A stretch of 64,000 nt of DNA from Porphyrobacter sp. CACIAM 03H1 (GCF_002215495.1 NZ_CP021378.1:580417-644416); one strand, 5' to 3'; counted from the stretch's first letter, positions 24,894 through 36,004 are shown. The notes: a model not told the origin generated them from the letters alone. Numbers and translations are program-made.

Positions 24894-26486
24894 TCACTCC
24901 CATTCGATGGTCCCGGGCGGCTTGCTGGTATAGTCGTAGACCACCCGGTTGATGCCCTTGACCTCGTTGACGATGCGCGTCGCGACGCGGGTGAGGAACC
25001 CGGCGTCGTAGGGGTAGACGTCCGCCGTCATTCCGTCGGTCGAGGTCACAGCGCGCAGGGCGCAGACGGAATCGTAGGTCCGCCCGTCACCCATCACGCC
25101 CACGGTCTTGACCGGCAGCAGCACCGCGAAGGCCTGCCAGATCGCGTCGTAGAGGCCCGCGTTGCGGATCTCCTCGAGATAAATCGCGTCGGCCTTCCTG
25201 AGGATGTCGCAGCGCTCCTTGGTGACCTCGCCAGGAATGCGGATCGCGAGGCCAGGGCCGGGGAAGGGGTGGCGGCCGACGAAGGCGTCGGGCAGGCCCA
25301 GTTCGCGGCCGAGATCGCGGACCTCGTCCTTGAACAGCTCGCGCAGCGGCTCGACCAGCGCCATGTTCATGCGTTCCGGCAGGCCGCCGACATTGTGGTG
25401 GCTCTTGATCGTCACCGAGGGCCCGCCGGTGAAGGACACCGATTCGATCACGTCGGGATAGAGCGTGCCCTGCGCGAGGAAATCCGCGCCGCCGATCTTC
25501 TTGGCCTCGGCCTCGAACACGTCGATGAAGGTCTTGCCGATGAACTTGCGCTTGGCCTCGGGGTCGGTGAGGCCCTTGAGGCCCCCGAGGAACAGCTCCT
25601 CGGCCTCCACGTGAACGAGCGGGATGTTGTAGTGGTTCTTGAACAGGCTGACGACCTGCTCGGCCTCGCCCAGCCGCATCAGTCCGTGGTCGACGAAGAC
25701 GCAGGTCAGCTGGTCGCCGATCGCCTCGTGGATCAGCACCGCGGCGACGGCGGAATCGACGCCGCCCGAAAGGCCGCAGATCACCCGCTTGTCGCCCACC
25801 TGCTGGCGGATCTCGGCGATCTTGGTCTGGCGGAACTCGGCCATCGTCCAGTCGCCCGCAAGGCCGCAGACATGGCGCACGAAGTTGGCGATCAGACGCG
25901 CGCCGTCGGGGGTGTGGACCACCTCGGGGTGGAACTGCGTGCCGTAGAACCTGCGCGCCTCGTCGGCGATCACCGCGAAGGGCGCGCCGTCGGAGGTGGC
26001 GACGATCTCGAAACCCTCGGCGAACTGCGTCACCTTGTCGCCGTGGCTCATCCACACCTGGTGCCGCTCGCCGACTTCCCAGAGGCCGTTGAACAGGGTG
26101 CATTCGGCGGTGACGGTCAGGAAGGCGCGTCCGAACTCGCCGCCCTCTCCGGTCTCGTGCCCGGGGCGGACCTCGCCGCCCAGCTGGTGGGTCATCACCT
26201 GCTGGCCGTAGCAGATGCCGAGGATCGGCACCCCGGCCTCGAACAGCATCTGCGGCGCGCGCGGGGAGCCCTCCTCAGGCACGCTGGCGGGCGAGCCGGA
26301 AAGGATGATGCCCTTGGGCTTCAGGCGGGCGAAGGCGGCCTCGGCCTGGGTGAAGGGCGCGATCTCGGAATAGACCCCCGCCTCGCGCACGCGGCGCGCG
26401 ATCAGCTGGGTCACCTGCGACCCGAAGTCGACGATCAGGATGGAATCGGGGACAGCGGACTCGCCGCTCGATCGGTGCGCGCTCAT
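24894..26486 (-). CDS. guaA: GMP synthase (glutamine-hydrolysing)
   Basis: GuaA converts XMP to GMP with glutamine and ATP, last step of guanine nucleotide synthesis. The N-terminal glutamine amidotransferase has the nucleophile Cys92 in GICYGQQ, with His and Glu in the later FHPE region. The synthetase P-loop is [10 protein letters not shown], and the dimerisation domain ends GTIEWE, as usual. 530 residues is standard. Start [12 protein letters not shown] is only about ten residues longer than typical. guaB is not in the window. Confidence 0.97.
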   Translation of the reverse strand: MSAHRSSGESAVPDSILIVDFGSQVTQLIARRVREAGVYSEIAPFTQAEAAFARLKPKGIILSGSPASVPEEGSPRAPQMLFEAGVPILGICYGQQVMTHQLGGEVRPGHETGEGGEFGRAFLTVTAECTLFNGLWEVGERHQVWMSHGDKVTQFAEGFEIVATSDGAPFAVIADEARRFYGTQFHPEVVHTPDGARLIANFVRHVCGLAGDWTMAEFRQTKIAEIRQQVGDKRVICGLSGGVDSAVAAVLIHEAIGDQLTCVFVDHGLMRLGEAEQVVSLFKNHYNIPLVHVEAEELFLGGLKGLTDPEAKRKFIGKTFIDVFEAEAKKIGGADFLAQGTLYPDVIESVSFTGGPSVTIKSHHNVGGLPERMNMALVEPLRELFKDEVRDLGRELGLPDAFVGRHPFPGPGLAIRIPGEVTKERCDILRKADAIYLEEIRNAGLYDAIWQAFAVLLPVKTVGVMGDGRTYDSVCALRAVTSTDGMTADVYPYDAGFLTRVATRIVNEVKGINRVVYDYTSKPPGTIEWE

Positions 26487-26546
26487 GGCGGCGGATTAAG
26501 GAGCGCGCCCCCGCCTGTCCAGCATCGCCGCACCGCCAGCGCGTGA

Positions 26547-26566
26547 TTTTGCGGTGCAGCGCAAAA
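26547..26566. promoter_or_regulatory. Inverted repeat between guaA and UrcA gene
   Basis: TTTTGCG (26547-26553) and CGCAAAA (26560-26566) are perfect inverted copies with a six-base spacer. The site lies 61 bases from the guaA start and about 190 from the UrcA gene; it looks like an operator, but no regulator is suggested by sequence. Confidence 0.35.
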
Positions 26567-26651
26567 CAGCCGCAGGAATTTCATGGGGTTCCCGGAAATC
26601 CGCCGCAAAAACGTTGCATTCTTTGGAACCATCCTGCCGCATTTCGCATTT

Positions 26652-26668
26652 GCACAAGTCTCTTGTGC
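26652..26668. promoter_or_regulatory. Perfect inverted repeat upstream of UrcA gene
   Basis: GCACAAG (26652-26658), TCT, CTTGTGC (26662-26668). The 17-base site sits 89 bases upstream of the UrcA start. It resembles a dyad operator for a dimeric regulator. Confidence 0.4.
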
Positions 26669-26757
26669 GCTGCACCAGAGTTTCAAACAGCAACCGAATG
26701 CCGGTCAACGGCATCGCTTCTCCCGAAACCCTCTCTCAACCTTTCGGAGTATCCACC

Positions 26758-27078
26758 ATGCGTTTCACTCTCCCGCTGATTGCCCTCGCCGCTCTCGCCG
26801 CCCCCGCGCTGGCTGCGCCCGCCGAGGAAGTCGTGACCGTCCGCATCGCCTATGGCGACGTCGACGTGACCACCGCCGAAGGCCGCGCCGCGCTCGAGAC
26901 CCGCATCGCCGCCCAGCTGCGCAAGGCCTGCACCGTCGAAGCCGCTTCGCGCTACAGCTACGGCCGCCCCGCGGTTGACGCCAAGTGCGTCGCCGAAGCC
27001 CGCACCGCGGCGCTCGCCGAAGTCGACCGGGTCGTGGCCATGCAGGGCCGCAGCAGCGGGACCGTCGCCGCCAACTGA
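26758..27078 (+). CDS. UrcA family exported protein
   Basis: A 106-residue secreted protein. The signal peptide is MRFTLPLIALAALAAPALA. The mature part has VRIAYGDVDVTTAEGRAALETRI and two cysteines (LRKACTVEA and DAKCVAEAR), the conserved pair of the UrcA family, common in sphingomonads and caulobacters. ATG 26758 is the start of the signal peptide; the frame upstream is not coding-like. Function of the family is unknown. A terminator follows at 27099. Confidence 0.85.
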   Translation: MRFTLPLIALAALAAPALAAPAEEVVTVRIAYGDVDVTTAEGRAALETRIAAQLRKACTVEAASRYSYGRPAVDAKCVAEARTAALAEVDRVVAMQGRSSGTVAAN

Positions 27079-27098
27079 GCGCAAGCTCTTGTAATTGA

Positions 27099-27128
27099 AG
27101 CGGCCGCCGGAGCGATCCGGCGGCCGCT
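27099..27128 (+). terminator. Hairpin terminator after UrcA gene
   Basis: Arms 27099-27111 and 27116-27128 are perfect 13-base inverted copies (AGCGGCCGCCGGA and its complement) around the loop GCGA, followed by TTGCG. The short T-run makes strict rho-independence uncertain. Confidence 0.65.
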
Positions 27129-27151
27129 TTGCGTCCGACACATGATTAATT

Positions 27152-27192
27152 GTTGCATTTTAAGCAACTCAAATTGGTGTTTTCGCATTTGA
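27152..27192. promoter_or_regulatory. AT-rich segment with small inverted repeats
   Basis: In an AT-rich stretch unlike the rest of the window, GTTGC (27152-27156) pairs with GCAAC (27164-27168), and TCAAAT (27169-27174) with ATTTGA (27187-27192). It lies before the C-loop hairpins and may contain their promoter. Confidence 0.3.
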
Positions 27193-27337
27193 ATTGTGCG
27201 CTTGCGAACACCACTTGCCGCCCAAGCGATGCAGCGCGGGGCCTCCTCTCCAACCCCGCCGTCAGTCCGCAAGGATGCATTGCCCGGTAATCGAGGCCGA
27301 ATGCGGCCCCATTGCCCGCCTGCCGGACGGCAGGACC

Positions 27338-27363
27338 GCCTGGCTCTCCCCCCCTCGCCAGGT
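27338..27363 (+). ncRNA. C-loop hairpin 1 (candidate small RNA element)
   Basis: GCCTGGC (27338-27344) pairs with GCCAGGT (27357-27363), using one G-U pair, around the 12-base loop TCTCCCCCCCTC. First of three hairpins that expose a C-tract in this 569-base space. Strand and transcription are inferred only from the C-rich loop. Confidence 0.35.
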
Positions 27364-27411
27364 CGTCGTGATCCGTCATTGCCCGGCGCTTGCGCCAGGC
27401 CCGCAGCGAAA

Positions 27412-27458
27412 GAGACGCGGCCGCCAACCTCCCCCCCCTGAACAGGCGGCCGCGTCTC
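27412..27458 (+). ncRNA. C-loop hairpin 2 (candidate small RNA element)
   Basis: Perfect 14-base arms (27412-27425 and 27445-27458) enclose the 19-base loop AACCTCCCCCCCCTGAACA. The CCTCC in the loop is complementary to a Shine-Dalgarno core. Strongest of the three hairpins. Confidence 0.45.
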
Positions 27459-27517
27459 GAGCCGCAGCCTGCTGGGATGCCTCCCGATATCGCCTTTTTC
27501 GATTGCGCTGATGAATT

Positions 27518-27545
27518 ATTTTCAATCGAAACAGAGATTGAAAAT
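27518..27545. promoter_or_regulatory. AT-rich palindrome before C-loop hairpin 3
   Basis: ATTTTCAATC (27518-27527) and GATTGAAAAT (27536-27545) are perfect 10-base inverted copies around an eight-base spacer. The low GC and symmetry suggest an operator or promoter site for the small peptide transcript at 27648. Confidence 0.4.
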
Positions 27546-27573
27546 TGCGCGCACCTGAATATATGCTGCTCTG

Positions 27574-27615
27574 GCCCGGGCAATCCCCTCTCTCCCCCCC
27601 TTGGGTTGCCCGGGC
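27574..27615 (+). ncRNA. C-loop hairpin 3, in leader of the 27-residue peptide
   Basis: GCCCGGGCAA (27574-27583) pairs perfectly with TTGCCCGGGC (27606-27615). The 22-base loop contains CCCCTCTCTCCCCCCC, another exposed C-tract. It lies 32 bases upstream of the start codon at 27648, so it probably forms part of that gene's leader. Confidence 0.45.
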
Positions 27616-27647
27616 TCCCAACCACAACAAAACAGGGAACCAGAACC

Positions 27648-27731
27648 ATGCGCATGATCAGCGAAAAGGCCGTCGCCTTCCTGCTCGCCGTTGTCGTCAG
27701 CGGCACCGCGTTCAACACCTTCATCGTGTAA
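27648..27731 (+). CDS. 27-residue hydrophobic peptide
   Basis: Translation gives MRMISEKAVAFLLAVVVSG followed by TAFNTFIV: a short basic/polar start and one hydrophobic helix, fitting a single-pass membrane peptide. CAGGGAA lies 11 bases before ATG 27648. Peptides with the same opening, M-x-x-ISEKA-x-AF, are to my knowledge found in other sphingomonads, often unannotated; I cannot verify this here. A strong hairpin follows at 27762. Function unknown; it might act as leader peptide or a membrane regulator. Confidence 0.55.
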   Translation: MRMISEKAVAFLLAVVVSGTAFNTFIV

Positions 27732-27761
27732 CGATCGCCCGAGCGGAGCGACAGCTTCCGG

Positions 27762-27793
27762 CGGCCCGGTTCCTCGCCAGAGGAGCCGGGCCG
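27762..27793 (+). terminator. Hairpin after the 27-residue peptide gene
   Basis: Fourteen-base arms (27762-27775 and 27780-27793), with one G-U pair, enclose the loop GCCA. No T-run follows. It lies between the peptide gene and a convergent acyl-CoA ligase gene and could terminate both. Confidence 0.55.
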
Positions 27794-27812
27794 TGCCGTA
27801 TCCGGGGACCTG

Positions 27813-29363
27813 TCAGTCGATCCCGCCGAGCCGCTCCGCCTCGGCGCGCAGATCGGTCTTGAGCAGCTTGCCGATGTGGCTGCGCGGCATTTCGGCAATC
27901 GGATGAAGCGCAGCGAGGCGCTGGGTCTTGCCGAGCCGGGCGTTGACGGCCGCGAGGATGGCCGCGGTGTCCCCGCCCTCGCGCAGCACCACGAAGCCCA
28001 CTGGTGTTTCGCCCCAGGCGCGCGAGGGCACGCCGACGACCGCGGCCTCGACCACGCCCGGCTCCTTCGCCAGTTCGGCCTCTAGATCGCTGGGGTAGAT
28101 GTTGAACCCGCCCGAAATGATCATGTCCTTGGCGCGGCCGACCAGTTCGACGAAGCCTTCCGCGTCCACCCGCCCGATGTCGCCCATCCGCATCCACACC
28201 TCGCCGGTCGCGGGGTCGGTCCACTGGGCCTCGGCGGTCTTTTCGGGGCGGTTCTTGTAGCCGCTCATCATGGTGAGGCTGCGGCCCACGAGATTGCCCG
28301 GGGTGCCGGGCGGCACCTCGCGGTCCTCGTCGTCGAGCACCTTGAGCTCGCTCCCCGGCGCGGGGCGGCCCACCGTGTGGAGCTTGTCGGGGAATTCGTG
28401 GCACGCCAGCAGGCACACGACGCCGCCTTCGGTCATCGAATAGATCTCGATCAGCCCGCCGGGCATCCGCCGCAGCACCTCGCGCTTGAGGTCTGCCGAG
28501 AAGGGCGCGGAGGTGCAGTATTTGAGCTTCAGGCTGGACAGATCGAACTCGTCGAAGCCGGCAAAGTCCATCAGCCGCTGGTATTGCACCGGAACGAGCA
28601 TGGTGATGGTGGTGCGGTCCGCCTCGGCGTGCGCCAGCCACTTCGCGCAATCGAACTTGCCCATCACCCGCACGCAGCCCCCCGCCAGCAGAACGGGCAG
28701 GAAGGCGACCATCGTGGTGTTCGAATAGAGCGGCGTCGAGGCGAGCGAGCGCACCTCCAGCCCCGCGCCGAGGTAACTCAGGGCGGTCGCCGCGAATTGC
28801 CGCCAGCGCATCTGGTGCGAGTGGACGATGCCCTTGGGAATGCCCGTGGTGCCGCTGGAATAGATGATGTTGAAGGGGTCTTTCGGCTCCGGCGCGAACT
28901 CCGGCGCGCGGCTGCCCGGAGGGGCCATCCACTGGTCGATGCTCCCGAGCGGCACCCGGATCAGGTGGGCCATGAAGTCTGGCCCCAGCTCCGCCGCCTT
29001 GGCCGCGTCGATGAACAGGTGGATCGCGCCCGAATCCCTCGCCATGCCTTCGAGCTGCTCGGGCGAGGCGCTGGTGGTGAGCGGCGCGGCGACGCCGCCC
29101 GCGCGCACGGCGGCAAGGAACACCAGCGCGTATTCCACGGTGGAGGTGCCGAGGATCGCCACCGATTGCCCACGCTGGAGCCCCGTCTCCACCAGCCGCG
29201 CCGCCAGCCGCTCGACCAGCCCGACCAGCTCGGCCCAGTAGACCTCGCGCCTGTCGTCCCTCAGGGCGAGATCGTCGCCCTTGATGCGCGACCATTCCAT
29301 CAGGATCTCGGGGAAGCTGCCGAAAGGTTCGGCAAGGCGGGCCATCATCGCATCGTTGCTCAT
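27813..29363 (-). CDS. AMP-dependent acyl-CoA ligase
   Basis: A 516-residue ANL-superfamily ligase that forms acyl-CoA through an adenylate. Its P-loop motif is IIYSSGTTGIPKG, followed by the GDIGRVDAEGFVELVGRAKDMI region and ISGGFNIYPSDLE, with a C-terminal HIGKLLKTDLR lysine motif. ATG 29363 (MSNDAMMARLAEP) is preferred; ATG 29372 is possible. Substrate unknown; sequence style resembles fatty- or aromatic-acid ligases. It lies divergent from the PIG-L gene. Confidence 0.88.
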   Translation of the reverse strand: MSNDAMMARLAEPFGSFPEILMEWSRIKGDDLALRDDRREVYWAELVGLVERLAARLVETGLQRGQSVAILGTSTVEYALVFLAAVRAGGVAAPLTTSASPEQLEGMARDSGAIHLFIDAAKAAELGPDFMAHLIRVPLGSIDQWMAPPGSRAPEFAPEPKDPFNIIYSSGTTGIPKGIVHSHQMRWRQFAATALSYLGAGLEVRSLASTPLYSNTTMVAFLPVLLAGGCVRVMGKFDCAKWLAHAEADRTTITMLVPVQYQRLMDFAGFDEFDLSSLKLKYCTSAPFSADLKREVLRRMPGGLIEIYSMTEGGVVCLLACHEFPDKLHTVGRPAPGSELKVLDDEDREVPPGTPGNLVGRSLTMMSGYKNRPEKTAEAQWTDPATGEVWMRMGDIGRVDAEGFVELVGRAKDMIISGGFNIYPSDLEAELAKEPGVVEAAVVGVPSRAWGETPVGFVVLREGGDTAAILAAVNARLGKTQRLAALHPIAEMPRSHIGKLLKTDLRAEAERLGGID

Positions 29364-29455
29364 GGCGGCCATGCATAATCGGCATGGGGGCGCGTGCAAG
29401 CCATTGCAAGGCGGCTGGCACAAGTGGCAGGAGGGCGACAAGGGAGAGGGAACCG

Positions 29456-30205
29456 ATGATCCGCGCCATCGCCGCAGCAGTCTCCGTCACGCTGGCACTT
29501 GCCCCTGCCGCCGCGCAGGACGAAGCCGATCTCGAGCCGCCGCTGGTGGTGGCCGTGGTCGCCCATCCCGACGACGAGCTGTTCATGGCCCCCGCGCTGG
29601 CGGCGCTGGCGCGCGAGGGGCATTTCGTGCGGATCGTCCATGCGACGCCGGGCGATGCGGGGCCGGGGGTCTCGAACCTGCCCAAGGGCGCGGCCCTGGC
29701 CGAGACGCGCCGCGCCGAGGCGGACTGTTCCGGCAAGGCGCTGGGCGTGTCCGAGGTGGTGAACCTCGGCCTTCCCGACGGCAAGCTGGCCGATCACGTG
29801 CGCGACGGCTCGCTGGCGAAGACGCTGCACGATCATCTCGCCTGGGCCGACGTGGTCCTGACCTGGGGTCCGGACGGGGGATATGGTCACGCCGACCACC
29901 GTCTCGTCAGCGCGATCGCCACACAGATGGTGCAGGCCCAGCCCGAAGGCGACCGCGCGGCGCTGTTCTATGTCGCCATTCCCGCAGGCCGGCTCCCGCC
30001 GGTTGCCGAGATGCAGGACTGGGCCATGACCGACCCGAAGCTGCTGGCGGAGGGCATCGCCTACACGCCCGCCGATCTCGCTGCCGCCAGGGCCGCCGCC
30101 ATGTGCCACGTCACCCAGTTTCCGGAGGCCTCGCGCGAGGGCATGATGGGCCTGTTCGACGCGACCATGTGGCGCGGGCGCGTGCATTTCCGCAAGGCCT
30201 TCTGA
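29456..30205 (+). CDS. PIG-L family deacetylase, exported
   Basis: A 249-residue zinc deacetylase of the GlcNAc-PI de-N-acetylase (LmbE) family. A signal peptide (MIRAIAAAVSVTLALAPAAA) is followed by AHPDDEL, where His37, Asp39 and Asp40 are metal and base residues, and GYGHADHRLV supplies a third metal ligand. Periplasmic location is unusual for the family, which is often cytoplasmic. ATG 29456 has AGGGAGAGGG upstream. Substrate might be an N-acetyl sugar or thiol cofactor; not determinable. Confidence 0.85.
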   Translation: MIRAIAAAVSVTLALAPAAAQDEADLEPPLVVAVVAHPDDELFMAPALAALAREGHFVRIVHATPGDAGPGVSNLPKGAALAETRRAEADCSGKALGVSEVVNLGLPDGKLADHVRDGSLAKTLHDHLAWADVVLTWGPDGGYGHADHRLVSAIATQMVQAQPEGDRAALFYVAIPAGRLPPVAEMQDWAMTDPKLLAEGIAYTPADLAAARAAAMCHVTQFPEASREGMMGLFDATMWRGRVHFRKAF

Positions 30206-30295
30206 GCCGCCCGTCGAACGCCTCTGCACACTCGTGGAAAAGCGCCTCTTGCGGCCGTCCCGCAGTTGGGTTTCCGCGCCTTAGCCCCTATATGA

Positions 30296-32863
<2,568 letters not shown>

Positions 32864-32878
32864 CCACCGAAGGACTGC

Positions 32879-34021
32879 ATGGCCGCCCACCCCCACCGCA
32901 CCGAGGACCTGCAACAGGCAAGCTTCCTGATCATCCTCGCGGTGGTCAGCCTGCTGATGGCGGTGATCGTCTATCCCTTCGCCCAGCCGCTGCTGTGGGC
33001 GGCGTTGGCGGCGATCATGTTCCAGCCGCTCTACCGCACCATCCTGCGGCGCCTGCGCGGTCGTCGCAATCCGGCCGCTGGTCTTTCGCTGCTGGTGATC
33101 TTCATCCTCGTGCTGGTGCCCTTCGGCTGGATCGCGACGATGGTGATCGAGCAGGCGATCATGCTGGTGGCGACACTGCAGAAGCAGCCGCTCGATCTCG
33201 CCGCGTGGTTCGACACCTTCTACACCGCGCTCCCCGAAATCGCGCGCGATGCGGTCGACCGCAGCGGGTGGGCGGACATCACCATGATCCAGACCCGCCT
33301 TCAGGAATTCCTCACCCAGAGCGCCGGGATGATCGCCACCCAGGCAGTGACGATCGGCAGCGAGGCCCTGGGCTTCATCCTGTCCTTCGGCGTCGCGCTC
33401 TATGTGATGTTCTTCCTGCTGCGCGACGGCGAGCGGATTGGCCGCACGGTACTCTGCGCCGTCCCGGTCGAACGCAGCATTGCCGACCGTCTGGCCGAGC
33501 GTTTCCTCGGCATCGTGCGCGCGACGATCAAGGGCACGGGCGTGGTTGCGCTGGTGCAGGGCACGCTCGGTTGGATCACGCTGATGATCGCGGGCGTCCC
33601 CTCCGCGCTGCTGTTCGGGGTGGTGATGGCGATCTTCGCGCTGGTGCCGGTGATCGGATCGGGCGCGGTGTGGGTGCCGGCGGGGATCTGGCTGCTGATC
33701 TCGGGCGCGACGTGGCAGGGTCTGTTCGTGCTGCTGACCGGCTTCTTCATCATCTCCTCGGCGGACAATGTCCTGCGCCCCATCCTCGTCGGGCGCGACA
33801 CCGGAATTCCCGACTGGATCATCCTCATCACTACGCTGGGCGGCATCAGCCTCGTCGGCTTTTCGGGCATCGTGCTGGGGCCGCTGGTGGCGGGGCTGTT
33901 CCTCGCCAGCTGGTCGATCCTGCGCGAACAGCGCGAGGAGGACGAGGAGGCGTCGCGCCAGGATGATATCCGGGTCGACGCCTCGGGACACACCCCCGAT
34001 GCCGTGACCACCGTGGGCTGA
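32879..34021 (+). CDS. AI-2E/PerM-type membrane transporter
   Basis: A 380-residue protein of the PerM/AI-2E exporter family, with about eight transmembrane segments: two near the N-terminus, then AMIATQAVTIGSEALGFILSFGVAL, and a cluster of four near the end including FIISSADNVLRPILVGRDTG, the family motif. These proteins have been linked to export of small molecules or ions and the name AI-2 is only from one member. The C-terminal tail is charged and cytoplasmic. It begins 15 bases after gyrB, so partial co-transcription is likely, and the next gene starts four bases after it. Confidence 0.85.
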   Translation: MAAHPHRTEDLQQASFLIILAVVSLLMAVIVYPFAQPLLWAALAAIMFQPLYRTILRRLRGRRNPAAGLSLLVIFILVLVPFGWIATMVIEQAIMLVATLQKQPLDLAAWFDTFYTALPEIARDAVDRSGWADITMIQTRLQEFLTQSAGMIATQAVTIGSEALGFILSFGVALYVMFFLLRDGERIGRTVLCAVPVERSIADRLAERFLGIVRATIKGTGVVALVQGTLGWITLMIAGVPSALLFGVVMAIFALVPVIGSGAVWVPAGIWLLISGATWQGLFVLLTGFFIISSADNVLRPILVGRDTGIPDWIILITTLGGISLVGFSGIVLGPLVAGLFLASWSILREQREEDEEASRQDDIRVDASGHTPDAVTTVG

Positions 34022-34025
34022 GCCG

Positions 34026-34811
34026 ATGCAGCCGCTCGTGACTCCGGGCTCGCAGGGCGAGGCGATCGGGCGGCTGGTGGTCGCCGGGCTGGTGGTGACG
34101 ATGCTCCCCGCCCTGCCTTTCGGCGCCTACCTGATCTATCCTTTCGCGATCCTGACCACGTGGTTCCACGAGATGGGCCACGGCCTCACTGCGCTCGCGC
34201 TCCACCAGCATTTCGAGCAGCTGCTGATCTTCGCCAACGGCTCGGGCGTGGCCGAGAGCCGGGTCGACGGCGAGGCCTCGCGCTTCGTCCATGCCGCGAT
34301 CGCCGCGGGCGGCCCGCTGGCGCCGAGCGCGGCGGGCGCGGGCCTGATCGTCGCCAGCGCCCACCCGCGCGCATGGCGGCCGGTGCTGTGGCTGGTGGCG
34401 GCGGCGATCCTTGCCAGCACCGGCATCTGGGTTCGTTCGGCGACGGGGTGGTGGGCCCTGCCGCTGGTGGCGGGGATCATCGGTCTCGTCGCCTTGCGCG
34501 GCTCGCCGGCCTGGACGCGTTTCAGCCTCCAGTTCCTTGGCGTGCTCGGCGCGATGAGCGCCCTGCGCGACTGGGGCTACCTGTTCACCGAACAGGTCGA
34601 GATCGGCGGGCAGGCGATGCTGTCGGATACCGGCTCGATCGCCGCCGTGCTGGGTCTGCCGCACTGGTTCTGGGCGGGGGTGATCCTCGTCGTCTCGGGC
34701 ACGATGACCGGCGCGGCGCTCAAGTACGCGCTGGCGGAAAAGCGCCTGCGCCCGCCGCCGCGCAAGCTCCCCGCCAACGTGCTGCAGTTCAAGCGCGATC
34801 CGCGCCGCTGA
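34026..34811 (+). CDS. M50-like integral membrane metallopeptidase
   Basis: A 261-residue membrane protein with six predicted transmembrane segments. HEMGHG at residues 48-53 gives the zinc-binding His48, catalytic Glu49 and His52 of site-2-type or M50 peptidases; a later Asp, DTGSIAAVLG, might complete the site. Substrate unknown. It starts four bases after the PerM-type gene and is probably co-transcribed with it. Such peptidases often release regulators from membranes. Confidence 0.75.
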   Translation: MQPLVTPGSQGEAIGRLVVAGLVVTMLPALPFGAYLIYPFAILTTWFHEMGHGLTALALHQHFEQLLIFANGSGVAESRVDGEASRFVHAAIAAGGPLAPSAAGAGLIVASAHPRAWRPVLWLVAAAILASTGIWVRSATGWWALPLVAGIIGLVALRGSPAWTRFSLQFLGVLGAMSALRDWGYLFTEQVEIGGQAMLSDTGSIAAVLGLPHWFWAGVILVVSGTMTGAALKYALAEKRLRPPPRKLPANVLQFKRDPRR

Positions 34812-34859
34812 CGCTTTCGGCAGTCCCCCGCCGCGCCGCCGCGCGGTAATCTGCGGCGC

Positions 34860-35369
34860 ATGGACACGACCGAAATCGCCGACCGGCTGGCGATCGCCGA
34901 GACCCTCGCGCTCTATTGCCGCGGGATCGACCGCTGCGACCCCGAACAGCTCGCCGCCGCCTTCACCCCCGATGCGATGATCGATTACGGGGACGGGGCA
35001 AGGCTGGTTGCCGAGGTGATTCCGGGCCTGATGGCCGGCCTCGGCGCGATGCGGCTGACCCAGCACAACATCGGCAATACCGTGATGCGGGTGGATGGCG
35101 ACACCGCCCGCGCCGAGACCAATTGCGTCGCGCTCCACATCATCCCCGGGCCGGAGGGCGAGGTCGAACTGGCCGTCGGCGGACGCTATCTCGACCGGCT
35201 CGCAAAGCGCGAGGGCCGCTGGCGCATTGCCGAACGGCTCTATGTCATGGACTGGAACAGCACCCGCGCCGCGACGATGCAGCTCGAAGGCGGGCTGTTC
35301 GATAACCTCCTCCGCCGCGGCGCGCGGGGCGGAGATGACCCGGCAAGCGCGTGGTGGGGCGAGGGCTAG
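34860..35369 (+). CDS. Nuclear transport factor 2-like (SnoaL) protein
   Basis: A 169-residue cone-fold protein of the NTF2/SnoaL superfamily: helical start IADRLAIAETLALYCRGIDRCD, then AFTPDAMIDYGDGARL and QHNIGNTVMRVDGDTARAET, as in ring-hydroxylating-dioxygenase beta-subunit and dehydratase-like relatives. It might be a hydratase, an isomerase, or a binding protein. Its stop shares the tetranucleotide CTAG with the convergent TetR gene. Confidence 0.8.
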   Translation: MDTTEIADRLAIAETLALYCRGIDRCDPEQLAAAFTPDAMIDYGDGARLVAEVIPGLMAGLGAMRLTQHNIGNTVMRVDGDTARAETNCVALHIIPGPEGEVELAVGGRYLDRLAKREGRWRIAERLYVMDWNSTRAATMQLEGGLFDNLLRRGARGGDDPASAWWGEG

Positions 35370-36004
35370 GATGCAACCTTCAGCGTGTTCACACCTGAAG
35401 CGTCGGCGCCCGCCTCGCCCGACAGGCCGATGAACATCGTGTCGACGATCCGCGCCAGCTTCTGCTCGGACAGCTTGTCGCCGAGATAGATCAGCGCATC
35501 TGGCAGGGTGTAGTTGCTGATCATCTGGTTGATCAGCGACAGCGCCTCGTCGATCTCGAGCCCGGCGAAGAAGCCTTCGGCCTGAGCCTCGGCGATCAGT
35601 TCGCACAGGTAGTGGTCGGCAAGATCAACGTAGGAGCGCACGCGCTCGAAGTTGGCGGCGCCCATCTCGCACAGGATCGTGAAGAAGTGCGGGTCGGCGC
35701 GGAACCGTTCCTGCGAGATCACGAAGCGGCGGCGAAAGAACTCGTACATCTTGCGCTGGGGCGGGAGGTTGCTCGACAGCACTTCCTCCATCACGGTCAT
35801 GTGCGGGGCTAGCCAGGTCTGGGCGACGGCATCGAACAGATCGTCGTAATCGGCGAAAAGCGCCTCGAACCGCGCGCGGGTGAGGCCGCTTTCGGCCATC
35901 GCGACGGTCCAGGGCACCTCCGCGCCGCGCTCCTTCACGATGTCGAGCACATGGCGCGCGATGCGCTCGCGCTCGGCTTCACGGGCGGTGTCGGTCAGTG
36001 GCAT
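35366..36004 (-). CDS. TetR-family transcriptional regulator
   Basis: A 212-residue regulator with an N-terminal helical DNA-binding domain (ARHVLDIVKERGAEVPWTVAMAESGLTRARFEALFADYDDLFDAVA) and a ligand-binding region full of helices. The helix-turn-helix is somewhat diverged from the canonical TetR. ATG 36004 is preferred, with GAGGAGG 11 bases upstream; ATG 36037 is possible. It lies downstream of a lipid-type gene pair on the same strand and may control them or the NTF2-like gene. Confidence 0.78.
   Translation of the reverse strand: MPLTDTAREAERERIARHVLDIVKERGAEVPWTVAMAESGLTRARFEALFADYDDLFDAVAQTWLAPHMTVMEEVLSSNLPPQRKMYEFFRRRFVISQERFRADPHFFTILCEMGAANFERVRSYVDLADHYLCELIAEAQAEGFFAGLEIDEALSLINQMISNYTLPDALIYLGDKLSEQKLARIVDTMFIGLSGEAGADASGVNTLKVAS

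Noticed and set aside
27079..27647. CRISPR-like array in the hairpin region
   Set aside because: The hairpins differ in stem sequence and spacing and no direct repeats occur; there are no cas genes.
35366..35369. Shared CTAG stop of convergent genes as a regulatory signal
   Set aside because: The same arrangement occurs at 7413-7416; CTAG simply supplies TAG on both strands, so tight packing explains it.
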